Shown: positions 34,626-42,912, counted from the stretch's first letter. The stretch: DNA of 64,000 bases from Nocardioides bizhenqiangii (GCF_034661235.1 NZ_CP141059.1:3037501-3101500); one strand, 5' to 3'. Made by a program: numbers and translations. Notes: generated by a model from the sequence alone, not told the origin.

Positions 34626-35174
34626 ATGACCGACGCAGAGGCGGTACGCCGCGTGGCCTCTGCGCTTCCCCGCGCCTACGAGACACAGGTCCGCGGCCGC
34701 TGGAAGTTCCGGGTCGGGCAGATCGTCTTCGTCGCGTTCTCGAAGGACGAGGAGCAGTTCGGGTTCGGCTTCCCGAAGCTCGAGCGCGACGCCCTCATCG
34801 CCTCCGCACCGCACGCCTTCTTCCTGCCGCCGCCGAGCGACCTGCGCTACCAGTGGGTGTGCGGCCACCTGGCCGCGATCGACGACGAGGAGATGACGGA
34901 GCTGGTCACCGATGCCTGGCGGATGTGCGTGCCGGCGATGCTGCACGACCTGCCCGAGCTCCCGCCGCCGACCGCGAAGGTGTGGTCACTGCTCGACGAC
35001 GACGCCTACGCCGACGCCGCTCCCCTGCTCCACCCGCACCTGCACTGGCAGGACCGTGACGTCGTCCTCCGCGGCCGCAACAACGTGCTCGCCCACCTCC
35101 GTCACCACCCGCGGCCGCGGCCGCCGCGAGAGGTGGAGGTGCGGGAGGGGCAGGTCTACCGCTGGGTCCGCTGA
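34626..35174 (+). CDS. MmcQ/YjbR protein with C-terminal SnoaL-like extension
   Basis: 182 residues. Residues 1-115 are MmcQ/YjbR-like (AVRRVASALPRAYETQVRGR, KFRVGQIVFVAFSKDE, YQWVCGHLAAID). After a Pro linker (LPELPPPTAKV) residues 120-182 read WSLLDDDAYADAAPLLHPHL and REVEVREGQVYRWVR, resembling part of a SnoaL/NTF2 domain. This is about 60 residues longer than the usual family size, so a fusion is likely. A free SnoaL gene follows, convergent. Confidence 0.75.
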   Translation: MTDAEAVRRVASALPRAYETQVRGRWKFRVGQIVFVAFSKDEEQFGFGFPKLERDALIASAPHAFFLPPPSDLRYQWVCGHLAAIDDEEMTELVTDAWRMCVPAMLHDLPELPPPTAKVWSLLDDDAYADAAPLLHPHLHWQDRDVVLRGRNNVLAHLRHHPRPRPPREVEVREGQVYRWVR

Positions 35175-35189
35175 CGAACCAACGGCTCA

Positions 35190-35591
35190 CTACCCGACCT
35201 CATCGGCTCCGAACGTCTCGGTGACCAGCTGGGTGTCCATGTACTCGCGGACCTCCTGGATCAGCCCGTCCTGGAACCGAAGCACCCAGCAGTAGTTGTT
35301 GTCATACCGGCGGCCGTCGGGCAGCTCGTTGCGTCCCGAGTGCTCGACGACCACGCAGTCGCCGTCGGCGTGGACGTGGCGCACCTCGACGCTGGAGGAC
35401 GGACCGAGTGTCTCGGTGGCTCCTCCGAAGAGCGTGTCCACCACGATCTGCTTGCCCTCGAAGGTCCGGGACCACTGGTCGACACCCATCCAGCGCCAGG
35501 TGACGTCCTCGGCCATCGCTTCGAGGAGCGGGGCGACCCTGCCTTCCGCCATCGCGCCCATGGCCTCCAACACGCGCTGCTTGTGGTCCAT
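35190..35591 (-). CDS. SnoaL-like (NTF2 fold) protein
   Basis: 133 residues, single cone-shaped NTF2 domain: RVLEAMGAMAEGRVAPLLEA, MAEDVTWRWMGVDQWSRTFE, and YCWVLRFQDGLIQEVREYMD. Members are isomerases, hydrolases or binding proteins with poor sequence-function links. Convergent with the MmcQ fusion (15 bp) and 25 bp after the VOC gene on the same strand. Confidence 0.87.
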   Translation of the reverse strand: MDHKQRVLEAMGAMAEGRVAPLLEAMAEDVTWRWMGVDQWSRTFEGKQIVVDTLFGGATETLGPSSSVEVRHVHADGDCVVVEHSGRNELPDGRRYDNNYCWVLRFQDGLIQEVREYMDTQLVTETFGADEVG

Positions 35592-35616
35592 GCGCAGCCA
35601 CTGTAGGTCCGGCGGC

Positions 35617-36051
35617 TCAGTCGAGACAGAACTCGTTGCCCTCGACGTCCTGCATCACGAGGCACGACTCGTTGTCCTCGTCGGCAACCAGCAGCTGCAC
35701 GCGCTTCGCCCCGAGGGCGATCAGTCGTTCGCCTTCGGCCTCGAGCGTGGCCTGCCGCTCCTCACCGACCAGCCCGGTGCCGACCCGTACGTCGAGGTGC
35801 ACCCGGTTCTTGACGACCTTGCCTTCGGGGACGCGCTGGAAGTACAGGCGCGGGCCGACACCGTTCGGATCGACGCAGGCGAACCACGAACCCTGGTCCG
35901 CGGGCTTCTGCGAGCGGTCGAAGTCCTCCCACGTGGCGAACCCCTCCGGTAGGGGCGGTGCGACGTACCCCAGCACGTCGCACCAGAAGCGACCGACGCG
36001 CTCAGGTTCTGCGCAGTCGAAGGTGACCTGGAACTCTCTGACCGATGGCAT
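35617..36051 (-). CDS. VOC-family (glyoxalase-like) protein
   Basis: 144 residues, glyoxalase_6 type: FQVTFDCAEPERVGRFWCDV, GPRLYFQRVPEGKVVKNRVH with HLDVRV, and VMQDVEGNEFCLD. The paired beta-alpha modules and the C-terminal Glu are as in metal-binding VOC proteins. Reaction unknown. It may share a message with the SnoaL gene. Confidence 0.88.
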   Translation of the reverse strand: MPSVREFQVTFDCAEPERVGRFWCDVLGYVAPPLPEGFATWEDFDRSQKPADQGSWFACVDPNGVGPRLYFQRVPEGKVVKNRVHLDVRVGTGLVGEERQATLEAEGERLIALGAKRVQLLVADEDNESCLVMQDVEGNEFCLD

Positions 36052-36146
36052 CCGGTCACCCTAGAGGCGCGGCCCAACCGTCGTCGCGCGGATTTCCCGG
36101 ACGCCCGCCGGTTCACCCGACGGCGATCGTGGTCACGGGCCCGGGG

Positions 36147-36248
36147 CTAGGAGTGCGCGGAACAATCCGGACGTCGCGAGCGGCCGCAACGCCGCGGAGC
36201 GCCCGCGGGGCGTCGCGCAGCAAGGCGGATTGTTCGGCGGGCTCCTAG
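36147..36248. repeat. 102-bp inverted-repeat element (hairpin element 1)
   Basis: The 23-bp ends match as inverted repeats at 20 of 23 positions (CTAGGAG...GAACAATCCG at 36147-36169; CGGATTGTTC...CTCCTAG at 36226-36248). The 56-bp middle is very GC-rich (86% by eye, CGCGAGCGGCC, GGCGTCGCGCAGC). The right arm contains the stop codon of the DUF4396 gene. It fills most of the 193-bp gap 36052-36244, which holds no gene. Terminator, structured RNA or a small inverted-repeat mobile element are all possible. Confidence 0.75.
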
Positions 36249-36823
36249 GCCGCGAGGGAGACCAGGAGGCCACCCAGAGCGAAGGTGAGGATGCCGACGA
36301 CCAGGGTCGAGGTGGCGATGGTGGGGATGAACCGACGCCAGCCGGAGGCCGCCTCCGCGCCGTGGTAGCCGTGCGTCAGCGCATGTCCCTTGCCGCGCCC
36401 GAGCAGCCACAGGTTGACGGGGTACGCCGCGACGAACGCCGCGCTCAGGGCGATCACCAGGCCGACCCAGAAGGTCGGGTTGACCAGGCCGGCATCCATG
36501 GCTCCGGGGATCAGTGCGATCACGGTGTTGTCGACCAGCTCCATGATCGCGATCGACAGCGTGTCGGCGGCGAGGACGACCGACAGTGCGGCGCCGACGC
36601 CGAGACCGGCCTTGAGCAGGGGCAGCGTCGAGAGCAGGTAGCCGAAGAGGAAGGCCAGCGAGACGGCCAGGACGATCGTCCACCCGGCCGACAGCCCGAT
36701 CGCCGTACCGATCACCAGGCCGAGGATCTCGCCGATGGCGCAGCCGGTGAGGCAGTGCAGCGTCGCGCTGAGAGCGAGGGTGCGGTTGCCGGCAGTTGCG
36801 TGCGGGTGGGGTGCGTGGTCCAT
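36245..36823 (-). CDS. DUF4396 membrane protein
   Basis: 192 residues. A His-rich N-terminus (MDHAPHPHATAG) then SATLHCLTGCAIGEILGLVI and about four more helices with TLSIAIMELVDNTVIALIPG and AYPVNLWLLGRGKGHALTHG. DUF4396 proteins are membrane proteins seen near metal genes; the His residues suggest metal contact. ATG 36823 is preferred over ATG 36847 because the latter sits inside a palindromic operator. Its stop lies in hairpin element 1. Confidence 0.82.
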   Translation of the reverse strand: MDHAPHPHATAGNRTLALSATLHCLTGCAIGEILGLVIGTAIGLSAGWTIVLAVSLAFLFGYLLSTLPLLKAGLGVGAALSVVLAADTLSIAIMELVDNTVIALIPGAMDAGLVNPTFWVGLVIALSAAFVAAYPVNLWLLGRGKGHALTHGYHGAEAASGWRRFIPTIATSTLVVGILTFALGGLLVSLAA

Positions 36824-36835
36824 GTCCCGAGGAAC

Positions 36836-36854
36836 TATACCCCCCATGGGTATA
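36836..36854. promoter_or_regulatory. CsoR-family-like operator at the DUF4396 gene
   Basis: TATACCC-CCCAT-GGGTATA is a perfect inverted repeat with 7-bp arms. AT-rich ends around a G/C core (ATACCC ... GGGTAT) are the form recognised by CsoR/CstR-type copper or sulfide repressors. It lies 12 bp before ATG 36823. No CsoR gene is in the window. Confidence 0.6.
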
Positions 36855-36919
36855 TTCCCGGTTGTCGGCGGCGTTCTCTACGGTTGAGGGGACCGTTCAG
36901 ACAGGAGCGAGGTGCGCGC

Positions 36920-38224
36920 ATGACCAGCACGACCGACCTGGGGCAGAGCTGGGACCCCAACACCCTTCAGAGCAGGTACGACGAGGTCCGGGCCTACACC
37001 GAGACGCTGGCCGCACCTCTGTCCCCCGAGGACCAGACCGTCCAGTCGATGCCGGACGTCTCTCCCACCAAGTGGCACCGGGCGCACGTGACCTGGTTCT
37101 TCGAGACGTTCGTGCTGGCCGACAACGAGCCGGCGTTCACGCCATTCCAGGACAAGTACTGGTTCCTGTTCAACAGCTACTACGAAGGCATCGGCCCACG
37201 CTACAGCCGGCCCGACCGCGGGCTGATCAGCCGTCCCGGCGCCCACGACGTGGGCGTCTACCGGAGCAACGTCGACGACCGGATGCGCGACCTGCTCGCG
37301 ACCCTCGACGAGGGCACGCTGTCCAAGCTGGCGAGCACGATCGAGCTCGGCTTCCACCACGAGCAGCAGCACCAGGAGCTGCTCCTCATGGACATCAAGC
37401 ACGTGCTCTCGCGCAACCCGCTCCAACCTGCCTACGCCGGCTCTCCGACCGAGACCGCGCAGAGCGACGCACTCGGCTGGGTGGAGGTGGACGGCGGCCT
37501 GGTCGAGGTCGGCCACGAGGGTGACGGCTTCTGCTTCGACAACGAGCTGCCCCGGCACGAGCAATGGCTGCGGCCGTTCCGGATCGCCGACCGGCTGGTG
37601 ACCAACGGCGAATGGCTCGAGTTCATGGCCGACGGCGGCTACCGGCGCCACGAGTTCTGGCTGTCCGACGGCTGGGCCAGGATCCAGGCCGAGGGCTGGC
37701 AGGCGCCGTTCTACTGGACCGAGACCGACGGGGTCTGGTTCGAGCACACGCTCCACGGCACCTGGCCGGTCAACCCAGGTGTGCCGGTGAGCCACGTCAG
37801 CTTCTACGAAGCCGAGGCCTACGCGAGCTGGGCCGGCAAGCGGCTGCCGAGCGAAGCCGAGTGGGAGCACGCCGCGCGGGTCTCGACAGGCTCGACCACC
37901 GAGAAGGTCTCCGGCAACCTCGCCAACACCACGAGCTGGCACCCCGAACCTGCCATCCCCGCCACCGGCGGGCTGCGGCAGATGTTCGGCGACTGCTGGG
38001 AGTGGACGTCGTCGGCCTATCACCCCTATCCCGGCTTCCGACCACCCGCCGGCGCGATCGGTGAGTACAACGGGAAGTTCATGAGCAACCAGATGGTCCT
38101 CAGGGGTGGCTGCGCATTGACGCCCGCCGGCCATGCGCGGGCGACCTACCGCAACTTCTTCCCCCACGCATCGCGATGGGCGCTGTCCGGCGTCCGCCTC
38201 GCCGACGACGGCGCCGCAGCATGA
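36920..38224 (+). CDS. egtB: Ergothioneine sulfoxide synthase EgtB
   Basis: 434 residues. An N-terminal DinB-like domain with KWHRAHVTWFFE (His53/His56) and FHHEQQHQE (His146, His150) for the iron site, and a C-terminal formylglycine-generating-enzyme fold (PVSHVSFYEAEAYASWAGKR, YRNFFPHASRWALSGVRLAD). EgtB joins hercynine to gamma-Glu-Cys (or Cys) with O2. The segment ARVSTGSTTEKVSG comes from a dispersed 20-bp repeat inserted in frame. ATG 36920 follows ACAGGAGCGAGG. Stop overlaps egtD (ATGA). Confidence 0.94.
   Translation: MTSTTDLGQSWDPNTLQSRYDEVRAYTETLAAPLSPEDQTVQSMPDVSPTKWHRAHVTWFFETFVLADNEPAFTPFQDKYWFLFNSYYEGIGPRYSRPDRGLISRPGAHDVGVYRSNVDDRMRDLLATLDEGTLSKLASTIELGFHHEQQHQELLLMDIKHVLSRNPLQPAYAGSPTETAQSDALGWVEVDGGLVEVGHEGDGFCFDNELPRHEQWLRPFRIADRLVTNGEWLEFMADGGYRRHEFWLSDGWARIQAEGWQAPFYWTETDGVWFEHTLHGTWPVNPGVPVSHVSFYEAEAYASWAGKRLPSEAEWEHAARVSTGSTTEKVSGNLANTTSWHPEPAIPATGGLRQMFGDCWEWTSSAYHPYPGFRPPAGAIGEYNGKFMSNQMVLRGGCALTPAGHARATYRNFFPHASRWALSGVRLADDGAAA
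37878..37897 (+). repeat. Dispersed 20-bp repeat, copy inside egtB
   Basis: GGGTCTCGACAGGCTCGACC here is identical to 23745-23764. It is translated as part of RVSTGSTTEKV, in a surface-like loop between EWEHAA and the GNLAN segment. Finding an intergenic-type repeat in a coding region suggests spread by insertion with frame kept. Confidence 0.72.
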
Positions 38225-39207
38225 CCGGCAACGGCGAGGGTCCGAAGGTCGACGTACTCCTCCAGAGCAACTGGGCCGAGGCCGGCCTGGTCCAGGACGT
38301 GCGACGAGGGCTCGGCTCCCAGCCGCGCACCCTCCCACCCAAGTGGCTCTACGACGACGCCGGCTCGCGCCTCTTCGACGAGATCACGCGGCTGCCGGAG
38401 TACTACCCCACCGAGTGCGAACGGACCATCCTGCGCGAGGCCGCCGCCGACATCGCCGCGACCTCGCGGGCCACCACCGTGGTCGAGCTCGGCAGCGGCA
38501 CCAGCGACAAGACCCGGGTGCTCCTCGACGCGTTCGCGGATGCCGGCCGGCTCGAACGGTTCGTGCCGGTCGACGTGTCGGAGGAGACGTTGCGCGGGGC
38601 CGCCCACATGCTGGCCGCCCGCTACCCCGAGACGTCGGTCGAGGCCGTCGTCGGCGACTTCACCCTGCACCTCGGGCACCTCGCCCGCTACCGGCACAAG
38701 CTGGTCGCGTTCCTCGGCGGCACCATCGGCAACCTCTACGTCGAGGAGCGGGGCGCCTTCCTCGGCGCCCTCGCCGACTCGATGGACACCGGCGACGAGC
38801 TGCTGCTCGGCACCGACCTGGTCAAGGACGCCGACCGGCTGATCACGGCCTACGACGACCCCGGCGGCGTGACCGAGGCGTTCGTGAAGAACAGCCTGCA
38901 CGTGCTCAACCGCGAGCTCGACGCCGACTTCGACGTGGACGCGTTCTCCTACGTCCCGTTCTGGGACCGGCGGATGGAGCGGATGGACCTGCGGCTGCGC
39001 GCCGAGATGCCGCAGCACGTCACCGTCCCCGGGGCCGACCTCGAGCTCGACCTGGCGTCCGGCGAGGAGATCCGGGTCGAGATCTCGACGAAGTTCACGC
39101 ACGCGCGGCTGGAGGACGAGCTCGGAGCCGCCGGCCTCGAGATCGCGCGGATGTGGACCGACCCCACCGACAGCTTCGCGGTCACGCTGGCCAGGAAGAG
39201 CGGCTGA
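38221..39207 (+). CDS. egtD: Histidine N-alpha-methyltransferase EgtD
   Basis: 328 residues. PKWLYDDAGSRLFDEITRLP and EYYPTECERTILRE are the family start; VVELGSGTSDKTRVLLDAF binds S-adenosylmethionine; AFLGGTIGNLYVEERGAFL and FSYVPFWDRRMERMDLRL complete the histidine site. It trimethylates His to hercynine, the EgtB substrate. ATG 38221 overlaps the egtB stop. No egtA, egtC or egtE adjoins the pair. Confidence 0.96.
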   Translation: MTGNGEGPKVDVLLQSNWAEAGLVQDVRRGLGSQPRTLPPKWLYDDAGSRLFDEITRLPEYYPTECERTILREAAADIAATSRATTVVELGSGTSDKTRVLLDAFADAGRLERFVPVDVSEETLRGAAHMLAARYPETSVEAVVGDFTLHLGHLARYRHKLVAFLGGTIGNLYVEERGAFLGALADSMDTGDELLLGTDLVKDADRLITAYDDPGGVTEAFVKNSLHVLNRELDADFDVDAFSYVPFWDRRMERMDLRLRAEMPQHVTVPGADLELDLASGEEIRVEISTKFTHARLEDELGAAGLEIARMWTDPTDSFAVTLARKSG

Positions 39208-39210
39208 GCC

Positions 39211-39333
39211 TCAGCCGCACGGCGCGCCCTCGCAGCACGGCCGGATCCACCCGCAACCGTCGCACCGCTCGTGCGACGTCTCCCAGCGCAGCATCGTGCC
39301 GCAGTTGGGGCACGGGTCCGTCAGGTCAGCCAT
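39211..39333 (-). CDS. 40-residue zinc-ribbon-like protein
   Basis: Minus-strand ATG 39333 reads MADLTDPCPNCGTMLRWETS then HERCDGCGWIRPCCEGAPCG and TGA. Two CxxC knuckles (CPNC, CDGC) about 15 residues apart make a zinc ribbon; a CC and a final Cys add further thiols. Convergent with egtD (3 bp between stops). Such small ribbons accompany many actinobacterial genes; the partner is unknown. Confidence 0.65.
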   Translation of the reverse strand: MADLTDPCPNCGTMLRWETSHERCDGCGWIRPCCEGAPCG

Positions 39334-39375
39334 ACCGACCACCCTAGGCACCTTGGTGCGGGACTCCCAGGACCG

Positions 39376-40110
39376 CTAGGGCGTGTCCTCCGCGCTCCAG
39401 CTGACACCGTCCCGGAGCACCCTGGCCGGGCAACCGCCCACCGCTGTGTTCGGCGGTACCTTCTGGCCGCGCACCATCGCCCGGGTCCCGACGACGGCAC
39501 CGTCGCCGATCTCGCAGTGGCCGGTCACGATGGCGTCGCGACCCAACCAGACGTGGCGACCCAGCCGGACCTGCGCGCCGTACGGATTGATCCGGGCGCC
39601 GGTGTCGAGGTCCTCGAGCCGGTGCATGTCGTCGGTGGCGACGTAGACGTTCGCGGCCCAGAGCTGGTCGGCCTCGGCTACGACCGACCCGCCGTTGCGG
39701 GCGTCGACGATCGCGCACCGGGTCGCGATCACCTCGGCGTTGAGTACGACCGTCGAGTAGGCGCCGCAGAAGATCTCGGTCGCGGTGAACGCGCTCCGCG
39801 GGCCGAGGAACACGGTTGCTCCGTCACCACCAACCAGCAACGACGCCACGTTGTTGCAGGGACTGGCGGCCACCAGGAGGACCTCCGAGAACGAGTAGTA
39901 GGCGAGGGTCTCGATCAGCTGGGGCGGCAGGTCCGCCGCGTCGACGTCGTCATCGAGGTAGAGCGCGTTGCCCTGCTCCTGCCACCAGTCGGGGAGCGGG
40001 CCGGTCACGAGGCGCAGCGAGGTCGACGCGAGGACCTCGCCGTCGACGCCGGCGGCGATCAGGCGGGCGCGGTGCTCGGCCGTGAGCGCCGCCGCGCGGG
40101 TCCACGGCAT
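39376..40110 (-). CDS. Left-handed beta-helix acyltransferase-like protein
   Basis: 244 residues. The C-terminal 100 residues carry hexapeptide turns (AQVRLGRHVWLGRDAIVTGH, CEIGDGAVVGTRAMVRGQKV, PPNTAVGGCPARVLRDGV), the trimeric acyltransferase helix. The N-terminal part (LPPQLIETLAYYSFSEVLLV, GPRSAFTATEIFCGAYSTVV) is also repeat-like. Acceptor unknown; family members O-acetylate sugars or wall precursors. ATG 40110 chosen at the family-like start. Confidence 0.8.
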   Translation of the reverse strand: MPWTRAAALTAEHRARLIAAGVDGEVLASTSLRLVTGPLPDWWQEQGNALYLDDDVDAADLPPQLIETLAYYSFSEVLLVAASPCNNVASLLVGGDGATVFLGPRSAFTATEIFCGAYSTVVLNAEVIATRCAIVDARNGGSVVAEADQLWAANVYVATDDMHRLEDLDTGARINPYGAQVRLGRHVWLGRDAIVTGHCEIGDGAVVGTRAMVRGQKVPPNTAVGGCPARVLRDGVSWSAEDTP

Positions 40111-40198
40111 GGCGGACAGTGTGCCGTACAGCCGGCAGCGAGGCGGGAGGACGGGCCGTCCGTCGCCTGGCGTGAGACGACACGCTCGGCCAGAGGGC

Positions 40199-42346
40199 TC
40201 AGAAGAGGGCGGTGGCTTCCCGCTTTTCCAGCGCACCCGTGAGGAGTCCGACCAGCGCCTCGAGCTGCAGGTCGAAGCCGGCGTCACCCTCCTCGACCTC
40301 GGCGTCCAGCGCCCGCGCCGCGAGGCCGGCCTTGCTGCCGATCAGCTCGGCGACCCGGGTGTCGATGGTCTGGGTGGCGATCACCCGCCACGCCGTGACC
40401 GGCTCCGTCTGGCCGATGCGGTGCACCCGGTCGATCGCCTGAGTCTGCTCGGCGTCGGTCCACGACAGCTCGGCCAGCACCAGGTTGGACGCCACCTGGA
40501 GGTTGATGCCGACGCCGGCCGCGGTCAGCGAGCAGACGATGACCTGCACGTCCGGGTCCTTGGTGAAGGAGTCGATCGCCTTCTCGCGTGCCGACTTGGT
40601 CTGGTCGCCGCGGATCGAGACGGACGGGATCCCCCGCGAGGCGAAGGTCTCCTCGGCGGTGTCCATGACGTCGATGTGTTTGGCGAAGAAGACGACCTTG
40701 CCTGCGCTGCGCGCCAGCTGGGCGGCGTAGTCGGCGGCGAGCCCGGCCTTGGCCTGGCCGATCCGGCGGAGCATGCCGAAGACGTTCTCGCCCGAATCGG
40801 TCGAGATGTCCTCGCGCTCCCAGGTCGCGACCTGGCGGACCAGGTCGTGGTCGATCCCCTCGACGAGCGACTGGTTGCGGCGCGTCTCCAGCGCCCGGTC
40901 GTAGCGCTCCACGAGCCGGCGGGCGAGGTCTTCCTCGGCCTTCCGGATCGAGCGACCGGCCTCGCCCTCGAGCTCCACCGGCACGTCGGCGATCCGCCTG
41001 GCCGGGATGTCGGAGGCCACGTCGACCTTGCGCCGGCGGACGATGCCCATGTCCACGACGATCTGCCGGGCGACCGGGTAGAACTGGCGGTCGGCGGGCG
41101 TGAGACCGGTGTCGTCCAGCTCTGCCATCAGCTCGCCGAGCGGCTTCTTGTCGTCGATCCACCCGAGGAACTGCCAGATCGCGCGGAAGTCCTCGATGTC
41201 GTTGATCAGCGGCGTGCCGGTCAACGCCATCAGCAGCGGCCGCGGGACGCGGGTGCGGATCCGGGCGGCGAGCTCGAGCACGTTCTGCGATCGCTGGGAG
41301 CTCTTGTTCTTGATGTAGTGCGCCTCGTCGACGATCATCCCGCGGAAGCCGTGCTGGCCGAGCCAGCCGAGGTGGCGGTCGAGGATCTCGTAGTTGACGA
41401 CGAAGACGTCGGCGAAGCCGTCGACGTCCATCGCGTCGCCGTGGAGCACGGTCGATCGGCGGCTGGGTGTCCAGAGCTCGACTTCGCGGGCCCAGTTGGT
41501 CTTCACGACGTTGGGCACGGCGACCAGCAGCGGGTAGGCGTCGGCGACCTGCGCGGCAAGGAGCGCCTGCGCGGTCTTGCCGAGGCCGGGCTCGTCGGCG
41601 AGCAAGAAGGTGCGGTGGCCTTCGGCAGCGGCCTCGACCATCCGCGCCTGGTGCGCCATCAGCTCCCGGCCGGGCGGCAGCATGATCAGCCCGGCGTCCT
41701 CGGGCTCGGGCAGGTCCATGCAGACCGGCGCCCCGGGCGTGGTGTCCTCGAAGGACCGGAACAGCGGGCCGAGCAGCTCCCACGTGGCGAGCCGACCGCT
41801 GGTCCTGCGCGTCGCGACCGCCGCGTCGAAATCCGGCACCAGGAACGGGTTGGCCAGCTGCCGGGCGATCACCGACTGCGGGATCGCACGCCGCTCGGCG
41901 AGCACCTCGGCCGGATCGACCGCGGGCTCGGGCTCCGGGTCCGGTACGTCGTACCCGGCACGGCGCTGGAGCTCGCGCTTCAGCTCCTGGGCCGAGTCGG
42001 ACACCTCGGCGTCCTCCGCGAGCAGGTCGAACAGCCGGGGGTCCGCGGCAGCCGTCTGCGCCAGGATCGTCGCGATCCCGTCGAGGCGCTTGAGCTCCTC
42101 GCCACGCCGCGCGTCCGAGAGGGTGTCGTCGGCACGCACCCGCGTCCGCTCCTCGCGGGCGAGCAGCGCCACCACCTGGAACTTGGTGCGCACGTCCGGC
42201 ATCGCCGAGCGCCGCGCCACGGCGGCCTCCACCTCGCGGACGACGCGCGCCAGCACCGGGATGATCCCGGTCTCGTCGCGCCGAGCGGTCTTCGTCGCGC
42301 CGCCGCGGCGGTTCTGCGCAGGTCTGCGCTGGCTTCCTCGAGCCAC
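40199..42346 (-). CDS. SNF2-family DEAD/DEAH helicase
   Basis: 715 residues. Motif I LLADEPGLGKTAQALLAAQV, motif II VDEAHYIKNKSSQR, motif III LLMALTGTPLIND, motif V VIVCSLTAAGVGINLQVASN and motif VI QAIDRVHRIGQTEPV. The N-terminal 200 residues are unlike known domains. SNF2 ATPases move along DNA and remodel bound proteins. GTG 42346 has AGGG upstream; GTG 42430 would add 28 residues. No restriction or defence gene is adjacent, so a housekeeping repair role is likely. Confidence 0.88.
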   Translation of the reverse strand: MARGSQRRPAQNRRGGATKTARRDETGIIPVLARVVREVEAAVARRSAMPDVRTKFQVVALLAREERTRVRADDTLSDARRGEELKRLDGIATILAQTAAADPRLFDLLAEDAEVSDSAQELKRELQRRAGYDVPDPEPEPAVDPAEVLAERRAIPQSVIARQLANPFLVPDFDAAVATRRTSGRLATWELLGPLFRSFEDTTPGAPVCMDLPEPEDAGLIMLPPGRELMAHQARMVEAAAEGHRTFLLADEPGLGKTAQALLAAQVADAYPLLVAVPNVVKTNWAREVELWTPSRRSTVLHGDAMDVDGFADVFVVNYEILDRHLGWLGQHGFRGMIVDEAHYIKNKSSQRSQNVLELAARIRTRVPRPLLMALTGTPLINDIEDFRAIWQFLGWIDDKKPLGELMAELDDTGLTPADRQFYPVARQIVVDMGIVRRRKVDVASDIPARRIADVPVELEGEAGRSIRKAEEDLARRLVERYDRALETRRNQSLVEGIDHDLVRQVATWEREDISTDSGENVFGMLRRIGQAKAGLAADYAAQLARSAGKVVFFAKHIDVMDTAEETFASRGIPSVSIRGDQTKSAREKAIDSFTKDPDVQVIVCSLTAAGVGINLQVASNLVLAELSWTDAEQTQAIDRVHRIGQTEPVTAWRVIATQTIDTRVAELIGSKAGLAARALDAEVEEGDAGFDLQLEALVGLLTGALEKREATALF

Positions 42347-42507
42347 TGATGTCCCTACCCTCGATGCCGACCGGTCGCCCGTCGGCTGATCATGACGCGG
42401 ACTGCGGTCCGCTGGCCGCGGGCCAGGCACTCAGAGGGCCAGGTGTCCTGCGGCGGGGTCAACGATAGCAACAAGCCGTCCTGTCGGGTGCTTCCCGGTC
42501 GGCCCGA

Positions 42508-42912
42508 TCAGGGTTGGCGAGCGTCCAACTGGGCCAGGAGGCGCTTCGGCGCGACCTGCCGGTAGGAGGCATCGACGAGCTCGGCCACCTCGACCCAGTC
42601 GGTCGCGGGGTCGGCCAGGTCGATCGCACGGGCGCCGTAGGGGCCGTAGTAGGCGGGCACGAAGAACCGGTCGTCCTCGTCGAGCGCAGGGAGGTCGACG
42701 GCGTCGGGTGAGAAGATGAGGGCGCTCGGCACCTGGCGGTGGTCGCCGGGGCGCAGCTTCTCCGATCCGCCGTAGACGGCGAAGATCTTGCCCGCGCGGA
42801 AGGTCGGGCGTCCGTGCGAGACACGCTCCTCGACACCCGGCAGCGCCCGACAGATGTCCCGCAGTCGGCGGAGCAGCGGGTCGTCGTCGCTGAACATGAC
42901 CGGGTGGGTCAT
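42508..42912 (-). CDS. MmcQ/YjbR-family protein (third copy)
   Basis: 134 residues: RALPGVEERVSHGRPTFRAG, KIFAVYGGSE, FVPAYYGPYGARAIDLADPA and DASYRQVAPKRLL. This is the subfamily whose members are often annotated as phosphoribosylglycinamide-formyltransferase-like or MmcQ. The ATG overlaps the LysE stop (ATGA), so both share a message. Confidence 0.87.
   Translation of the reverse strand: MTHPVMFSDDDPLLRRLRDICRALPGVEERVSHGRPTFRAGKIFAVYGGSEKLRPGDHRQVPSALIFSPDAVDLPALDEDDRFFVPAYYGPYGARAIDLADPATDWVEVAELVDASYRQVAPKRLLAQLDARQP

Noticed and set aside
40199..42346. SNF2 helicase as part of a phage-defence island (such as DISARM)
   Set aside because: No methyltransferase, nuclease or other defence gene lies on either side; neighbours are an acyltransferase and MmcQ/LysE.
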